Assembly (NCBI GenBank): GCA_015056575.1
Contig: SVGA01000013.1
Location: 36,714 to 100,713, forward strand
Length of the DNA stretch: 64,000 bases
From: Butyrivibrio sp.
GTDB taxonomy: Bacteria > Bacillota > Clostridia > Lachnospirales > Lachnospiraceae
Direction of reading: 5' to 3'
A program made the translations under genes and the position numbers. Shown here in pieces: positions 62,817-64,000 of the stretch (position 1 is its first letter; each line of letters begins with the position of its first letter). The notes beneath the pieces were generated by a model. The model was not told where the DNA came from. It saw nothing but the letters and a program-made list of their open reading frames with translations, and ran no database searches.

Positions 62817-62927
62817 CTATCTCAGAAATCCATCAGATTCCAATGCCTCTACAAGCATGAAGCCATCGCCATTTGAAACGTCTTCGTAGTATTTCCTTAT
62901 TATTTCCTTTGCCTGTGTCTCAGTCAT
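62817..62927 (-). CDS. 36-aa small protein
   Basis: Starts at ATG 62925-62927 after GGAGGGACATT and ends in TAG 62817-62819, which lies next to the ribosome binding site of the next gene. Acidic, helical (TQAKEIIRKYYEDVSNGDGF, then VEALESDGFL). Similar short proteins occur in clostridia; function unknown. Coupling to the ADP-ribosylglycohydrolase supports it. Confidence 0.55.
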   Translation of the reverse strand: MTETQAKEIIRKYYEDVSNGDGFMLVEALESDGFLR

Positions 62928-63097
62928 AATGTCCCTCCAAATTATTGAACAAAAAGTAAGACAGCTACAGCTATCTCCCCAACTATATGACTCCCAACAA
63001 TCGTCAGATAATACTTCTCCCTTGTTCTCATCTGATGTTTACGTTGATATGATTACAATATCAGAAGTGATGTTCATTATTTTGTACATGTTTAATA

Positions 63098-63292
63098 TTA
63101 GTCGCTATATCTTTTAAGCATATCTTTCATGTCTGAAATCAACTGGGTTCTTAAAGACTCCGGCTCTAGGATCTCTACAGATGGGCCATATTGGAGAGCC
63201 CAATATCGCATTCTTTTGCAAAAGAAATGGACTCGGAAGTGAGGTGTTTTTTTGTTTTCCTCATTTCTTTGTCCATTGTAAATTTGGCACAC
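63098..63292 (-). pseudogene. Tail of a WYL-domain transcription regulator
   Basis: The C-terminal 45 residues, MRYWALQYGPSVEILEPESL then MKDMLKRY, match the end of YafY-type WYL regulators. The preceding residues (NGQRNEENKKTPHF) are unrelated and there is no HTH or WYL core. Deletion scar. Confidence 0.65.
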
Positions 63293-63302
63293 CCAAAATC
63301 AC

Positions 63303-63548
63303 TTATTTTTCTGCCTTCATCTGATCATCTGCCCAGTTATATACAGACTCAAGTGCCGGGATCAGAGTTTTTCCTCGTTCTGAAAGTGAATACTCCACTG
63401 TAGGTGGAATCGTATTGTACTGCTTTCTCTTTATAAACTTATCCTTTTCAAGATTGGATAATAGTTCTGTATCCCACTGTCCGTCAAAAAAATTCATGCT
63501 GCATAGAGATCCGGATATTCTGATGCAAGGATAAGCGTTGTCATGCAT
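63303..63548 (-). pseudogene. Esterase fragment joined to an HxlR regulator tail
   Basis: The end KRKQYNTIPPTVEYSLSERG and ALESVYNWAD is the C-terminal half of an HxlR winged helix. The beginning, FFDGQWDTELLSNLEK, instead continues the esterase seen in the next upstream frame (FxxGQWD is typical there). The join lies in LEKDKFI, which fits both families. Confidence 0.6.
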
Positions 63549-64000
63549 ACCCTTGATTGCCCTGTACCATAAATTCTGTTTGTATCTACTGCATATTCTT
63601 CTGTCATATAATCTATGTTGTCATCATGAATTACTTCATCAATAGTAATGATTACTTTTTTATTATGCTTTTTTAATGAAGAAAGCATATTATCTATGAT
63701 GCTTACGTTATCCTGAGGAGTATCATTTCCATTAACACCAATACCAAAACCTGCGATGAATATGTTGAATTCCTGTTTAAAGAAATCCGGGATTTTCTTG
63801 CAAGAATCGATCAAACGCATAGCGCAGTCATTGATAAAATCCTGCGTTGAATTTAGGTCTATTACAATCCAATCCTTATCCTTCCCAAGTTCATTTGTTA
63901 TTGTAGTCATAAGTACAGTCTTGCCACTTCCTCTGATTCCTTCGATAAGATATGCCTGACTGATTGGATTGTCAGCCTCAAATGTACTTAAGATCATATC
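63494..64000 (-). pseudogene. AAA ATPase N-terminus fused to an esterase fragment (cut by window edge)
   Basis: From the right edge (possible ATG 63997) the frame has a Walker A (IEGIRGSGKTVLMTTI) and a Walker B (KKVIITIDEV), as in bacterial AAA_16/Archaeal-type ATPases. After IDEV it turns into TEEYAVDTNRIYGTGQSRVC and MTTLILASEYPDLYAA, a stretch of an alpha/beta-hydrolase esterase in which the GxSxG elbow reads GQSRV. The frame ends at 63494; the rest of the esterase continues in another frame. Confidence 0.65.

Overview
The window looks like chromosome of a low-to-moderate-GC anaerobic Firmicute, most probably a Lachnospiraceae (Butyrivibrio-like) bacterium. This rests on GGAGG-type ribosome binding sites before nearly every gene, many lipobox-type lipoproteins with no sign of an outer membrane, mixed-acid fermentation genes (pflAB, eno, ldh, acetolactate decarboxylase), an Lpl/Yes-type sugar ABC transporter with a YesMN-like two-component system, and several small families typical of that group (DUF6110, DUF1284, YccF, Pr6Pr). 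No rRNA, tRNA, CRISPR array, transposase or integrase was recognised. The genus is inference.

Layout. 0-5 kb: SGNH hydrolase (cut by the window edge), DUF1284 protein, two lipoproteins, a DUF819 membrane protein and a VanX-type dipeptidase. 5-11.5 kb: a tandem pair of 1005-residue TIR / transmembrane / beta-propeller proteins made by duplication of a 3.1-kb unit. 11.5-19 kb: accessory DNA with an HrcA/CIRCE-controlled Hsp20, a flavodoxin-like reductase, an exonuclease, a remnant BREX operon (XRE regulator, brxA, truncated brxB), unannotated tiny genes, gene tails and two inverted copies of a ~195-bp element. 19-25 kb: an Fe-S aldo/keto reductase and a 1467-residue secreted surface protein. 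25-33.8 kb: a carbohydrate locus (GH31 glycosidase, two permeases, solute-binding lipoprotein) divergent from its probable sensor kinase/response regulator. 33.9-36.3 kb: a DUF6110 protein and a P-type metal ATPase. 36.3-41.5 kb: eno, a HAD nucleotidase-like gene, pflA and pflB. 41.8-45 kb: a DMT transporter and a three-part fusion (S-component-like, MATE, HATPase-like). 45-55 kb: exported acetolactate decarboxylase, a Nif11-like small protein, LysR, Pr6Pr, an HD-GYP-like protein, a nicotinamidase-like hydrolase, a beta-helix lipoprotein, a J-domain protein and two Cys-cluster mini-proteins. 55-64 kb: ldh, an Fe-S protein divergent from a Crp/Fnr regulator, a hipBA module whose toxin has lost its core, YccF, an operon of a 36-aa protein, an ADP-ribosylglycohydrolase and a PcfJ protein, and a series of broken gene ends (rhomboid, patatin, WYL, HxlR, esterase, AAA ATPase).

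Three patterns cut across genes. (1) A GC-rich palindromic repeat (core GTCCCCGGGGAC joined to CTTAAG or CGGAG) occurs about a dozen times between 5.1 and 37.8 kb, nearly always at the 3' end of a gene. In two genes it supplies the TGA stop codon, and some copies form textbook terminators. (2) Two ~195-bp elements in inverted orientation bracket the 12.0-18.5 kb island and each adjoins such a repeat. (3) The 55-64 kb end is dense in gene scars, including one three-way fusion of unrelated genes. The best candidates for new biology are the TIR-propeller pair, the 3'-end repeat family, the DUF6110/P-type ATPase pair with its altered transport motif, and the S-component/MATE/HATPase fusion.
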